NCBI GenBank assembly: GCA_008711295.1
Contig: VUYV01000509.1
Span: 17,011 to 81,010 of the forward strand
DNA from: Anarhynchus alexandrinus
Taxonomy: Eukaryota; Chordata; Aves; Charadriiformes; Charadriidae
Direction of reading: 5' to 3'
DNA: 64,000 nt
In this document: positions 25,301 through 37,800 of the stretch, piece after piece
Layout of the letters: each line of letters begins with the position of its first letter
Position numbering within the stretch: position 1 is the first letter of the stretch
Made by a program: the position numbers and the translations under genes
The notes under the pieces: generated by a model
Databases searched by the model: none
Told to the model about the DNA's origin: nothing
Seen by the model: only the letters and a program-made list of their open reading frames with translations

Positions 25301-28300
25301 AGCAAGGAGCGCAACAGTACAGCTCTCCCACTGAAGTTCCCCGGCAAATGAGTGCCAGCACAGGTCACTCGGGATCACCAATTTTATTTATAGTTACCTT
25401 AACTCTAAGGGTTACACTAACCCTAACATAAGACCTAAACCTAACCAACCCTAGCTCTAACCCTAAACCTAACCCCTAACCTTAATGACCCTAATCCTAA
25501 AACTAAAGCTAATCCCTAACCCTATCCCAATCCCTAACCCTAAGCATAAACCTAACCCCTAAATCTAACCCCAACCCTAATCCTAAACCATAACCCTAAC
25601 ACCTAATGCCTAACCCTAATCATAATGACCCTAACCCTAATCCTAACCCTAACCCCAAATTTAACCCTAACTGCAACCCTAACCTATGTCCCTAAGCCTA
25701 ACCCTTACCCTAAAACCTAACCCTAACCCTAGCCGCTGACTAACCTTAACCCTAACTCTAAACCCTAACCCTAATCCTAACCTATTTCTGAAGCGCTTAG
25801 TTCTCACAGGTAGAAACTCCTCCCGTCAGCCACACTATCTGGGTAATGGTGCCCCCCTGTGACTGTTACGGGAATATTTCACGGTTACAATTCCCTCTTT
25901 TTCTTGGACTGCAAGCTCTTTGCAGGGAGGGCAGTCCTGGCATCAAAGCACTGTCACTGGTGCATTTGCCCAACGATTACAGCGTATTTCCCATAGAAAC
26001 ATTTCAATTAACGTCAAGAGATGACGACACATTACATTTGGAAGCAGAGACAGAGGGTACCCGGCTTCTTCTTGGAAGAAGAAGAGTTGCAAGTGCCCAG
26101 GATGAACACCCAGGGTGGTCCATGGCATCACAGAAATGTTCGCGCAGAGGCATTTCTTCACGTTTCTAGTCTGACACCCACCCCTTCCTCCCCACCATTC
26201 AAAGCTGGACTACCACCAGCCCCAACTAATCTGTAGTTTTGTCCAGATGACTTTTGAAAATCTTCAAGGGCGGAGATGTCCCCACCTTCCCAGCTGAACT
26301 TTTCCAGTGCTGCACAACTCTCCTGGTGAAGGAAATGCGGATGATGTACACACAATATTACATACAAATGAAGTAGACAAAAATTAAAAAAAAATTAAAA
26401 CATTAAATAATTTTAATTAAATAATAATAAAAATAATAAATTAATAAAATAATAATAATTAAATTAATTAAATAATTAAAAAAATTAAAATAGTGCCAAA
26501 AGCTACAAGTCAAAGCCACATTTAAAGCTAAAAATTTTTAAAAACAGTCTTTCAAAAGCACTTTCATGCCCTTCAGTTTTTCAGGTTTCCAAGGATCCTG
26601 AGGAAGGAAAGAAGCTGCAAGAAATGAGGGAAGCATTGTGTTTGGATGGGAAGGAAAAAAATGGTAAATTTGGTTGTTACGTAAATAAACAGAAATCACC
26701 CCCTTTTCAGAGCTCATTGACTAAGAGACTATAAAATCACAGGGAAAAGAGCCGGTCAGTTAGTGTCTGTTTTAAACTGTGGCAATATTTGAGTTGTGGA
26801 TATGTGTACGCTAACATGCAAAACAACTTGTGTCTCCCCCCTCAAGAGCTCAGCTGATTCACGGCTACCCTTAATCTTTTCTCAGTCAAGCCAGTAGGTA
26901 AAGCCCCCGCGTTCCTCGCAGGTCTGCATAACACTCTTTCTGATTTCTAGGAACAAAATGTGCTGTCTGTCCAGCACGTTGGCTAAACAGCGGAGCTGAC
27001 AACTGCTTCTACATTTCAAAGGAGAAGAAAACATGGAAGCAAAGCCAGGAGTTCTGTTCCTCAAGAAACTCCACTCTTGCTGTGCTAAAAGACAAAGCAA
27101 AGATGGTACCGTCTTAACCTCGTGCATTCCTTTATGTCATGTGTTTTTACTTCCAGCAGTCTCGCAGGCAGAAAATAGTTTGGTCGTTTACAGCGCATGC
27201 GGTTAATTTTCTCTGGGTCAAGTAGCCTTCCTGCAAGCCACAAGATTGTCACAACTTGCAACGCTTTCTAAATTGTATGCTGTGAGAAGTAGTGAAATTA
27301 TGTATTATAAGAAATAGAATAAGTCATTATATAAAATACCTCGATTAGCTAATGCTTAGGTTTTCACAGAGAAAATAAATTGCATATTATACTCATGGAG
27401 GAGAGACCCAGCACACAGAATGCATGTTTCCATTATCTCTTTCCACAAATTTTATTACTAGGGGCTCCCAGCAACAAACCCACATCAACATGAAATCTAG
27501 AGAGCGGTCCTGTCATTTGTACGCTGCAGTGCAAANGTGAAATCTAGAGAGCGGCCGATTCACCATGGTCCTGTCATTTGTACGCTGCAGTGCAAAGTGG
27601 CTATAAAAGGTTGTTGTTTGACCTTGTGTCATACCCTCACAGAGTGGTGTTAATGATGGCACAAAGGCTAGACAGCGGAGGATTATATGATGATGACTGA
27701 AAAAAGTTGAGGGGATTAATAATTTTAAGTAGTCTTATTAATTTGGGTTTTTTCTGAATAATGAAAAATCTGTAGTATGCTGTTAAGACACACGTATCTG
27801 GGAACCTCTCTTTCAACAGCTTACACAAAGCCCAAACATCCTTATTTCCTTTTTGCTACATAAACCTTTTTAAAGAGCAGAGTCAAAACAGAAAGTGGAT
27901 AAATGGTTTATTATTGAGTCTAGTAGCATCCTGAGGTCAGAATCGCGGTTCACTGCTGGGAGACACCTGAACACCACAGCTTCAATGCTGAATTCAAGAG
28001 ATAACTTTGGCATGGCATATAAATCCCTGGATAGTTTGATTCCAGATGTCTGGGTGCTTGTTTTTTCTTCCGTGTTTGGTATATGCAGCTGCAGCCAGAC
28101 TGAGGCCAGATAAGTTTAAGGCAGATGTGGATTTTAGATTTTGGATGAGTCTCTAAACATGCTACGAAGCAGCAGTAAAGTATCTGGAAGATCTGAACTG
28201 GCTAAGATGCTGAGGAACCTCTTAGGTAGCACCTAGGGAATGATTCAGGTGCCTAAGCATGGGTTTCTAGGGCAATCTGAGATGACCAAGGGTATACACT

Positions 28301-29587
28301 TTGACCTCCAAATAATGCCTCAGCAAGGCACAGCCCTCCCATAGGTTCTGGGTCTTGTCTGTCAGCCATATGTGAAGACCTCAGACAGGTTGGAGAATCT
28401 CGAAAGGTGCTAGAGGCCTGTATTTAGGCAACAGGCCCCCTGTAGGCTGGGATTCATCTTGCCTAACTTCAGGCATCTACAGTGTAAGTGGTCAGCAACT
28501 TCAGAGCTACTTCCCCAGGCTCCGTGACAGTCGGTGGGAGATTTGGCCAATACGGTCACTACTCAGTAGCACTCCCACTGGGTGAGAGGAATCACTTCTC
28601 AGGCTCCATTGGATCCGTTGGCCAGATCTCCGCTGACTCTCATTGGGGATTAAACAGTGCTCCCATATCTATATCCAAACTGCAGATATCTAAAGGCAGT
28701 GTAGATACCTAAAGGCAGACCAGATAAAACTGCCTTTTTTTTTTTCTTTAAAAAAGCAGTGTTTTTACAGATCCAGGGTGCATTTATCTTGTGGCAATTC
28801 AATAAACAATGGTATTTGAATGATCCTAGAATCAGAGCAGTCAGCACTGCCTCATGGAAAACAAGCATGGACAACATGTTACTCTCCTGAGTAAGAGCTA
28901 TCTCATTTGGTTGCAGGAACCTTCTCAGCTGGAAGATACAGGAACTTGGGTCTTATTTTTGAAACACTGTTGTGATCATTTCTCATACCTACAGGTTTCT
29001 CTGCCGCAGGATTCGCAGCTTTACTGGGTTGGATTATCATACGTATCTGAAAGGAGCGGCTGGTACTGGGAGGATGGAACAGCTTTTTCAAAAGAAGTGA
29101 CAAAATGGTAAGCCTTTGTAATTTAGGACCAGCGTGGTTCCATCTGATATGGCCCAGTAAATTATATGAAACTTGTGCTTAATCCTGCTTTCCCATGTCT
29201 GTCACGTGCAATGATGAAGGAGCAAGGAGGTCATAGTATCTGCCGTGCAGCTCCGAATTCATGTCCCGTATAAGGAACAACGGGTGGCAAAGTACAGTTC
29301 TATCACATGCACCAGACTCAAAAGGACCACCTAGCACAAATAAAATAGCTCCAAGGGGGAAATAACTCTACATTCCAGTGGCAAATCAGTATGATTACAA
29401 ATGGTCCAAATATAGATTACATTATGTCATCGGGACATCATTAAGCCGTATCTTTTAATTTCCTAGGGTTGTGTTTTATGACAACGTCTTCTGTGCCTCC
29501 TTATATGGACAGATTATTTACGCCAGCCACTCCTGTTCAACAGAGCAATTCTGGATCTGTGAGAAAGCGGCTGTTCATTTCACCTGA
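22385..29587 (+). CDS. CLEC1-like C-type lectin-like receptor with acidic-GYxxL motif, gene B
   Basis: Six coding exons: 22385-22511, 25087-25185, 26577-26663, 26951-27105, 28995-29107 and 29467-29587. Phases are 1-1-1-0-2 and the product is 233 aa. The start [10 protein letters not shown] was chosen because it puts the motif at the tip, as in CLEC1B and CLEC7A; in-frame upstream ATGs exist, e.g. 22289. Tyr7 lies in an acidic-EGYxxL hemITAM-like motif. The transmembrane exon ([20 protein letters not shown], about 54-74) closely resembles human CLEC1A. The stalk is only 29 residues (76-104). The lectin-like domain is 108-229: [35 protein letters not shown]. Calcium-binding motifs are missing. 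Exon 3 must use the acceptor ending at 26576, because the AG 8 nt later causes a frameshift to a stop. Intron 1 contains a CR1 and an (AT)n tract; intron 2 a telomere-like array. A possible AATAAA is at 30658-30663. Confidence 0.85.
23410..24330 (-). mobile_element. Degenerate CR1 in intron 1 of gene B
   Basis: Antisense CR1 running from near its 3' end (about 23410) into the reverse-transcriptase region. Recognisable minus-strand pieces include [18 protein letters not shown] near 23470-23540 and FSLEKR with GDLISVL-like sequence near 23690-23750. Indels and stops are frequent, so it is an old copy. Limits are approximate. Confidence 0.8.
24513..24547. repeat. (AT)n microsatellite with an unresolved base
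   Basis: An alternating AT tract interrupted by a single N at 24535, so its true length was not resolved in the assembly. It lies in intron 1 of gene B. Confidence 0.95.
25393..25783 (+). repeat. Interstitial telomere-like repeat (CCCTAA)n
   Basis: About 390 bp built from CCCTAA units (the C-rich strand of the vertebrate telomere repeat TTAGGG), with many variants such as CCTAAA, CCCTAAT, ACCTAA and CCCCTAAC. It sits in intron 2 of gene B, about 200 bp after the transmembrane exon, so it is internal to a gene rather than at a chromosome end. The decay of the units suggests an old insertion. Confidence 0.95.
26378..26492. repeat. AT-rich low-complexity tract (AAT/TAA units)
   Basis: Over 100 bp with almost only A and T, made of AATAAT and TTAAAT-like units. 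It ends about 85 bp before the stalk-exon acceptor of gene B. Confidence 0.9.
27491..27598 (+). repeat. Near-tandem duplication flanking an assembly N
   Basis: The segment TGAAATCTAGAGAGCGG followed by TCCTGTCATTTGTACGCTGC and GCAAA occurs twice, on both sides of the single N at 27536. The right copy has 14 additional bases between the two shared parts. The pattern is most simply overlapping contig ends joined without merging. It lies in intron 4 of gene B and does not touch an exon. Confidence 0.85.
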
Positions 29588-32500
29588 AGAAGCATTGCAA
29601 GAAGGGATGTGGGATCTGCCACTGTGAGACACCACTGGAATTTTTAAATGTATTTTTATTTTTGTTTGTTTATCATGCAGTTTTCTCAGAATGGTGATTC
29701 AGATGGACAGGTCATTAGAGACTAAATCTTCCTCTTCGCCTGCATTTTCCCTCCCAGGCTCACAAATGAGAGAGAAAAAAAAAACAAACTACAAAGCTAA
29801 AAGCGACAGGCCAAGGAAGCAACTCGAAAGAATTAGCTACAGTCAAGAAATGATTCTTATGTGACTCTTTAGGTTGACAGCCACATATTCTTGCAGATCT
29901 CTATATTTTTTGAGCTTTAGTCAGCATTTTACACTAACACCTGCCAGTCATAAACCAGTCCAACTGCATCCTTGATGATTTTCCTGACTGAATTACTTAT
30001 TGTACACACTAACTACTCTCCACCCATAATCCTCTTCTAGATCAGTTTGCCTTGGCATGCCTTATTTCCTAAATCTGTTCTTCCAGCTGTTCCCCTGTTT
30101 GAGGTATAGGAATACGAATACAACACAAGGCTCTATTCATCCATAAAATTCTTTTCACATATGCATTAATATTTATAGGAAAAAAAATGACATTTTTTAG
30201 AAGACTACAGGGTATGTCTGGAAGCAACCTCTGTTAAAAATAGAGTCCAATGTCATGGCTGGATTAAAACATTACCTGAATAACTTCAGTGCTACCGTAA
30301 CATTAATTGCTATGTGAATAGCAGGGAGGATAGTAATTATGTGTTCCATTCAGAGCTACACACAATCAGTACTCAAACTGATGCAGAATCCATTGCCACT
30401 AATCTTACTTGAGCTCTTGTATTATATCCACACTGTTTGGGATCTCTGGAGCCCAAGGTACACCCTATGCATCATGTGTTATTAAAGCACTTGTCATACT
30501 TCTTGAAAGAAAATGATGCCTCCACTTTTCTGGGTGGAGTTACATTGCATGAGTTCTTTGAAGTTCTGTATGTCAGCATCTGTTTTGTATTACATATGCA
30601 CATATTCCTTGTATGTATCTGTGTGTATATGTCTTAGTATTTGGAGACTTTCCTTAAAATAAATGAAAATATAATAGTAAGTTTTTAATATTTAGTATTT
30701 CCTTTGAAAAACATGCTCAAAGATTGAAGTAGTCCTTTGGTAAAAAATGAAACCCTTTTCCTAATGTGCCAAAAGATATTTGTGAATGGAATAAATTCAC
30801 TATGCTCAGTAGAGCTAAGTCCTAATTTATGGGCACAAGTACCAGTTGAACTATCTAGAATTCCTTACTATCACAGTAGGAAGTGCAAGGTACAATGCAA
30901 GGAAGGTACAGTGCTTCATCTGCTTCAACCTATTCAACTTGAAAAAGATAATTCACAGCAGACATCTAAGCTGCCACTTTTTACCCCTTTTTCTTCACAT
31001 AAATTAACTCTTGAATTTTTTTCTAGCAATCTGCTGTTTGATGGCTGCACTGTGAAAACAAACGTTAGCCTCTGTGTTTCCTGTGCACTGTCTGGTGTGA
31101 CTTTTTACGGAGCACTCACTATTACTGCAGGAAGATCAGGTCAGTGGTGATAACTTTCAGGGTACATTTCTATGGCTGGATGATCTTTATAAACTATTTC
31201 CACATCTTCATATAGTAAACTCCATCTGGTCTCAGACCAAATCTTGTCCCCAGCAACTTGGAAAGGGCTTTTTCCCTGTTAAGAATTGCATATTTCAGAT
31301 TGAAAATTTTATAGCATAATATAGTATTTTAAATTAAAGCAAATCCATTATTTCATCCGGTCTGCCTCCTACCTTAGAGGCTGTCAAAGTTCTCCTGACT
31401 ACACATGTATGAAGTCCAAGACATAAGCTGCTCAGGGAGGTCCACTATCTTTGGGCATAGGGGAGGTCCACAATCTTTCCATGGCACTGGGAAGTTTGGA
31501 GAAGCGGTTCTTTTGAAGCACATTTTGTATGGAAAATAAAACCTAGTATCGTATATCACACTTGAGAGTAAAGACCTTTGTAGAACCTGAAACATTATAA
31601 ATCTTGAAAGGTTTGGGAACTAAAGAGGAGTTGTTGGCTTCAACATCCCTTCAAATGGGACATGAACGATGAAGAAGATGGGGGTGAAGTGAATAAATGG
31701 GTGCATTGGGAGAATGAGCCCTGCAGTGCCGTTCTGAAGTGGAAGCATGACAGCTTTACATTTGCCCATCTACAATGAGATAATGAAGACAGTGAAATGG
31801 GAGGAGCCTAAATGTCAGCTGCTGGATAGGAAAAGGCAGAGTTCATGGTTGTCTGGAAGGCAGGTTGAGAAATGAAAGAGTTGAACCAAACACCCTGGCT
31901 GCACAGTGCCTCGTCACTCTCTGCTCCAGGCTCTGCATCGAGTGCATCCTCTCTCGTTCCCAGCGGCCTCCATCATCCTTGTTATGAGCACACTCGCTGC
32001 CCTGGAGGGGGTTCAGATTTGCCAGTAGATGCTGGTGCTCACAGGCTGAAATGCACTGTCAGCAAGATGTTAAATAATATGGTGCCAATCTGTGTTCACA
32101 GACACTGTCTGTAGAAAGCAACACAGAAAAATAACCTCTCCCTGTGAAGGTCAGCCAATTTACTAATGAATTTGATGCTTATGTGTCCCTGGATCTTCCT
32201 TCTCTGTTCTTTATATTTCAAATCAAATCTTAAAAAAATTAACCATTATGAAATCTTTCACTAATATGCTTTTAAATCATTAAAAGGTGACTAAAAGACT
32301 ACAAGAAGGTGCCCAGGACCACAACTACAATGGCAGACATGGGACCAGCTCTTTATCAGCGAGTGCTCCTTTGGAGCCCTCTATCCTGTCCCCGTATTCA
32401 TGCTTACGCTCTGCCAGGGCTGATTAGAGTACTACTAGAGGCAACTAACAGAAACTGTAGTAAGGGAAATCCCAGTTAGACACAAAGAGAACATTCTTCA

Positions 32501-33242
32501 CAGTGGGAGTCTCCAAACACAGGAACAGGTATCCAGAGAGGCTGGGAGATCTCCATCCTTGGAGGCTGCATGAACTTGAGTGGACAAGTCCTTCAGCAAC
32601 TTCATCAGAGTTCAGAGCTGCCCCAGCTGTGAAGAGGAGGTTGATCCACATGACTTCCAGAGGTTCCTTTCAAACAATGGCACTTGAGATATAAGTCTGA
32701 AGACATCATGGTTCTGCCATGCATCTTTTTCTGGGGGTGCCTGGACCCCTTGACACAGGTCTCAGTCTGGCTCATGCATCTCTAATGACAGGTTTCCAGT
32801 TACACAATCTCACTATCACCCTACAGACTCACATCGCTCTAAGCCTCCCTGGTCTTTCCCACAGTATTTTCTGTCCTTAACAGGATCTGTCAACTGATAT
32901 AATTTTGTCCATGGAGCACGGTCCTTCACTGTGTCCCTGCCTTCACTGGGTCAGTTTTTGTATTTGTTTTGTGTTAAATTAAATGAACCTCTATTCATCT
33001 GAAACATCTGAGGCAGCAGGTGAGGTGCCAACCTTTCAGAACCTTCTCTCTTGACATTGTGACTTTAATACATCCTATGTTCTCTTGGTAGGGAAACTTC
33101 CAGAGGAAAAAGGGAAGAGTGCACAGCACTGTGCAGAAGGGCCAGCAAGCTGTGAGCCAAGCTTTGCAAAAAAGAAAAAGGGGCTCCTACTGTAGCTGGA
33201 TGGTGCAGAGAATTTGAATTACTAAAGAAAGTAGTATCCAGT
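29588..33242. other. Intergenic region between genes B and C (left part)
   Basis: No gene could be supported. It contains the likely 3' UTR of gene B (possible AATAAA at 30658-30663) and a CR1 3'-end fragment (32455-32690). The 137-aa frame near 30737-31150 has no recognisable domain. Confidence 0.4.
32455..32690 (+). mobile_element. Degenerate CR1 3'-end fragment
   Basis: The sequence follows the last part of CR1: 'gggagatctccatccttggaggctgcatg', then 'cagaggttcctttcaa', corresponding to the EAGRSPSLE-type segment and the 3' tail. It is heavily diverged. Confidence 0.65.
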
Positions 33243-33905
33243 TGTCGTGGTTTAGGCCAAATCGGCTACTGGGGACCTGGGGGACCCCAGATGGGACCGA
33301 CAGATGTTCCCCTCTAGCCCTCTTCAAAGAGAGACGCAGAGGAGGGAAAAAGAGATGTATGAGTTTAGAAGGAATTAAACTACTTTAATGAAATATTAAT
33401 AATAAAATAAAAGGAAATAATAAAATATATACAAAACCATATCAAGCTCCCAAGATGACAATCATGACACCGGCTGGCACTGGGGCAGTCCCAGGCTGGA
33501 ATCAGTGATGGACAGGAACTGGATTCCAGATCTGCATTCAGGATCAGGATCACAGGCAGACGAACAGACAGAGTCCTCCTCAGACGTCGGCCATTGAAGA
33601 AAAGACCGCTGACCCTTTGATCCCTCAGCTTTTATACTGAGCATGAGGCAGATGGAATACCCTGATGGTCAGTTTTGGGTCACCTGTCCTGTCCACTCCT
33701 CCCCGCAGGTGGGACCCCTCTATGCTTCTCCGCTTCCGACCCTCCAATGGGGCAAATAACAAAGTTGGTTGGCCTTGGCTGTTATAGCAGTAAGTACAAG
33801 CAAGAGCCTCTCTGCATACCATGCCTGGGCATCAGCTATAAACATAGGTCTTATCACTATGAGAGAGCAAACATTGTCTGCACAATATGTATACCTCTAA
33901 GATTC
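33243..33905 (-). repeat. Solo ERVK-type LTR, antisense
   Basis: The LTR starts with the terminal inverted repeat TGTCGTGGTTTAGGCC, which is its 3' end on the minus strand. Its R-U5 half is homologous to 1-394 of this window. A minus-strand TATA box (TATAAAA, complement of 33630-33636) marks the promoter, and the U3 region continues to about 33905, where similarity to bird LTRs becomes unclear. No primer binding site or internal retroviral sequence adjoins it, so it is a solo copy. The outer U3 end was not found and may be missing. Confidence 0.8.
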
Positions 33906-33914
33906 TGAGTCCAT

Positions 33915-34310
33915 TTTCTCCATAACCCCTTTATGCAGTGAGAGACTGCAATTGGATTCTCCTTAGCTTTCTCTTCTCCAAGATGAACAAATCCAGTTGT
34001 CAGAGTCTGTCCCTGTAAATCAAGTGCTCCAGCTCCTAAGCATCTTGGTGGCTCTCCCTTTGACCAGTTTTAGCATTTATGTGTTTTATGGGATTATTTT
34101 TTTTTTCCACTGGGGAGCCCAAAGCTGGACATAGTACTCCAGCTGCATATTCAGAAGCGATGGAGAGAAGAGAATTATCACCTCCTTCACCCTATTACCT
34201 ACACTCTTGCTAGGTCCATCCAGTATGTGGTTAGCCTTTGCCACAATGGCTCACTTCTCTCATTTGTTAAATCCTGTCTGTTCCTTTTTTTTCACACACT
34301 CTGATTTCCC
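33915..34310 (-). mobile_element. Old CR1 fragment, antisense
   Basis: Degenerate but recognisable: 'ggggagcccaaagctggacatagtactccagctg' corresponds to the CR1 segment encoding the YCVQFWAP-like motif, followed by the counterpart of the 'gccaaaaaggc' region near 34235. No frame is open. It lies directly beside the solo LTR. Confidence 0.7.
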
Positions 34311-34852
34311 ACTTCTCCTGCTGAGAAGATGACATTCAACTGTGGACAGCACTTCTGCTTCCTCTGTGTGATTAAATAGCTTCAGCTGCTATTTGCAGCT
34401 GTGAACTTTTCTCTCAATTGAATTGAGACACCTAGATTTTTAGCCCTTAACACTGAATAACAAAAAAGGCACAGAGCTGAAGTTAGTTGGCCTCTGAGAT
34501 GAATCAAAGGTGTTTGTTCAGTTTTAAAATGTGGAAAGTTCAAAGGAGATGAAAGTCATGAGAAGGTTAAATGGAAAAGAGGGGAGCTACCAGGCCATAT
34601 GTTTACTGGGACTCAGGTCATCCCTCCGTGTCTCAGACCCAGGCTGAGATGTGATGGGTGGGAAGAGAGAAGTTCTTCCCCTGAGGGAGAAAAGGGAGGA
34701 GTCACACATAATACTTGAATATGAATATCTTGCCTTAGGAAATTTGAGGTGTGACTCATTCTCCCATCTCCTCCCTCTTTCTGCTTTTCTTTCTGCTTCT
34801 CCTGCAAAAATCATTCAGTCTGTCTTATACAAGGATCGTTATTGAACAACAA

Positions 34853-37800
34853 ATGAGTTCTCAAGTAGTGCATATGAATACAGAGGAAGAGGATGGATAC
34901 TCTCATTTAAATCCCTTGCCACAGCATCCAGCCAGACACTACATGTCCTTGAACATCAACCAAGGTACGACTGACATTTGCTCTTTGAACTTTGTGCGCT
35001 ATGGTAGATAACAACAATGGGAATAGTCTCTCTTGTCCAGCTCAGTAAATAAGAAAAATATGTAGCTATATGTTTAATGTTTATTTCTATGCACTATTTG
35101 TATTGTTTAGTCTGACAAAAACCAGCATGCATAAATGTGAAAATGCATACAGTACTGCCATTACTTGCCCTAAATTTCTGTAGGAAAAGACTTCAGGATC
35201 AAACTCTGTAATGTAGGAATCAGCTTTAATGTGGTTAGTTTTATTTGTTGTTTATTTATTATTACAGGAAATGGCTATAGAGCCAGGACAATCTGACTTT
35301 AATAGGAAAAAACTTTCTCATTTTGCCCTCTGGACCTCTTTTTTTCAGAAAATGCTGAAGATGCATAGCCTTTATGGCCAGAAGGGATGAAGTAGCACCT
35401 GGCCTGAATGCATAGGTCATGTCATTTCCCTTCTTCAAGTCCCATAGCTCCGGTTGGGCTAAACCACATACTTCAAGAGGGCATCCAGTCTTGAGTTAAA
35501 TATTCTTCATCTGAAAGGTCCATCATACTGCAATGCCATGACTATTTGGTGATAGTAACTCTCGGGAACTTTTGAATCCAGGGAAACCTCAGTGGATATC
35601 TCAGACTCCACAATCTTCCTGAACTGGGTTTCAGCCTGGAGCTGGCTCACAGCCTGAGCACTGTGTGCCCTGAGAGCAGAAAGGATTTGTGCAAAGTGTA
35701 AGATGGTATGCAAACACTTCCTTACTCTGTTCCGACACAGCAGAGCAATACACAACTGCCAAAGGAGAGCAGGAGCATCACCTACTTCTAAGTCAAAGGA
35801 TCACTACTATGTTTCACAGTTTCATAATTTGTCAAAGACAAGGAATCCCCAAACTGTTCCGTTTAAATTATGTCCAGTGACTCATTTCAAACAGACCTCT
35901 TTAACAGAGACACTACATCTTTTCAGCTTGCATTTGGGTTGATCTTTAAAATATAATCCAGCCTGGAAGGGGAACTCTTTAGAGAGTAACCTGATGGCAG
36001 GGTGGAGTGTTGGGAGTGCTGCTGAACAGGGTGCCTGCCCTCAGATAAATTGTTGGTTTCTCCCAGGGCGCTCTCTTCCCTTTGCGGTATGGTGGCCAGC
36101 TATCTTCACTTTGTTTGCACTGTGCCTGGTCCTCACCATAGGAATGATAGTCCTAGGTAAGTGCGGAAATATACTGGGTTCCTTTATTCATATTGACACC
36201 TTGGGAATAACTGCATTGAAGACAGGTAGCTGGCTGGCTGCAACAAGGACAGTCGTAACTCATCCTCCCCACAAATACTGTCCTTTCCTCTCCTCCTAAT
36301 TGCCTGCGATGAACACTCTGCAGCTTGGTGCACGGAAGGCTTTGAGGGAAGCAATTCTTTCAAGTCTGGACCTGTGCCCAGAGTTAGGATATAGAAGTCA
36401 AGATGATATATTTTGAAAAGAGTGGGAGGAATGGATTCTGCCCTCATTCATCTGTTACCCATTTATTTGCTATTTTGAATTCAATTATAAAATTATAATG
36501 TTGACTTTCATAAATCAGTTTGCTGTTTCCCTTCTCCTCTTGTCCAGTTGTTCAAGTCTCTCCACTCTACCAGAATAGCAGTTCTTGTCTCATTCCTTTG
36601 ATAAAGGAATGTTTGTAGACTAACCTTTCACGTTCGTAGACTACTGTCTTAAATTAATTCATACCAGTATGTTAAAAATGGACATACATCTAGCACTTAG
36701 ATTCAGGAGGAAATCTCACTTTTTCTGTCTGTTTTACTCAGTCATCCCAGTTTGCCTGAGATGTGCAAGAGAACTGAAGACTCTTATGTTTGTATTATCT
36801 TTTATCATGTATGACATGACTGTACCTATACTTTCTATTGCAGAGCCTGGGCATAGTCATTCTGGGCCGTTGCTACCAAAAGCCTGTATCTAAATAGTGT
36901 TGAGGAAGAGATATAAAAAAGCCCTCCCTGCTTTCTTCAGAGAAGCTTTACCAGCCTTTAAGAATAAAAGGATTTTTCAACCTGAAGCACATTTAGAATT
37001 TTAGGTTTTTTTGAACTTGCTTTTTTCAAAAACTTCCTTTATGATCAACATGATTAGTTCAAGATAGTACTTCCTAAGCACATTTTTTTTTCCTTTATTT
37101 TGGTATTTTATTAGGTTACCAAGTGGCCTGCAATAGCACCATGATTAAACTGCATTTAAAATTTGGAAATCTCTTTATCCATCCTTTTCTCATCTGCTAA
37201 CTTCCTCACAATATGTGACACTCTAGCATCAGAGTTGCATGTGAGCGCACTGTTGCAAAAAGTTAATTTGCAATATATCATGAAGCATGTATCATGCAGT
37301 AGCATCGTCACAGCTTTTTTGGCTCACGAAGAATATCTCTATAAACTCCAGGTCTCAGAGGTTCTAAGCCACCTGCAGAACATAATGAAAACTTGCAAGG
37401 ACTAAAGGAGAGATTGTGCTTGATGGATGACGCAAACAGTAGGAATGATAGTAAGTAGAACTACTGCTCGTACAGCCTGAAATCTATGTGTTAGGCCTTG
37501 TAACAGATTAAACAAGGGTGCTATATGCTACGTCAGATTAAATAATGAGTTTTTTTAAAAAAATTAGTGTAGATGTGACCCATAAAGTGCCGCATATATT
37601 TCAGCTCTGCATAATTTGACTTTCCGGGCCTATGGGCATAGACTTTTGTACTCTTCCTTTGGCTGTTTATAAGGGACTGAGGGTTTCTTTCTGCTCTAGG
37701 ACCCGCATGTTCACTCTGCCCTGTAAACTGGAAATGGATTGGAGGCGACACCTGTTTCTATATTTCAGAAAAGGAGGCCACATGGCTGGAAAGTGAAGAC

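Noticed and set aside
26585..26663. Alternative stalk-exon start of gene B at the nearer AG
   Set aside because: It would shift the frame and reach a TGA after four codons; the acceptor ending at 26576 keeps the frame and matches gene A.
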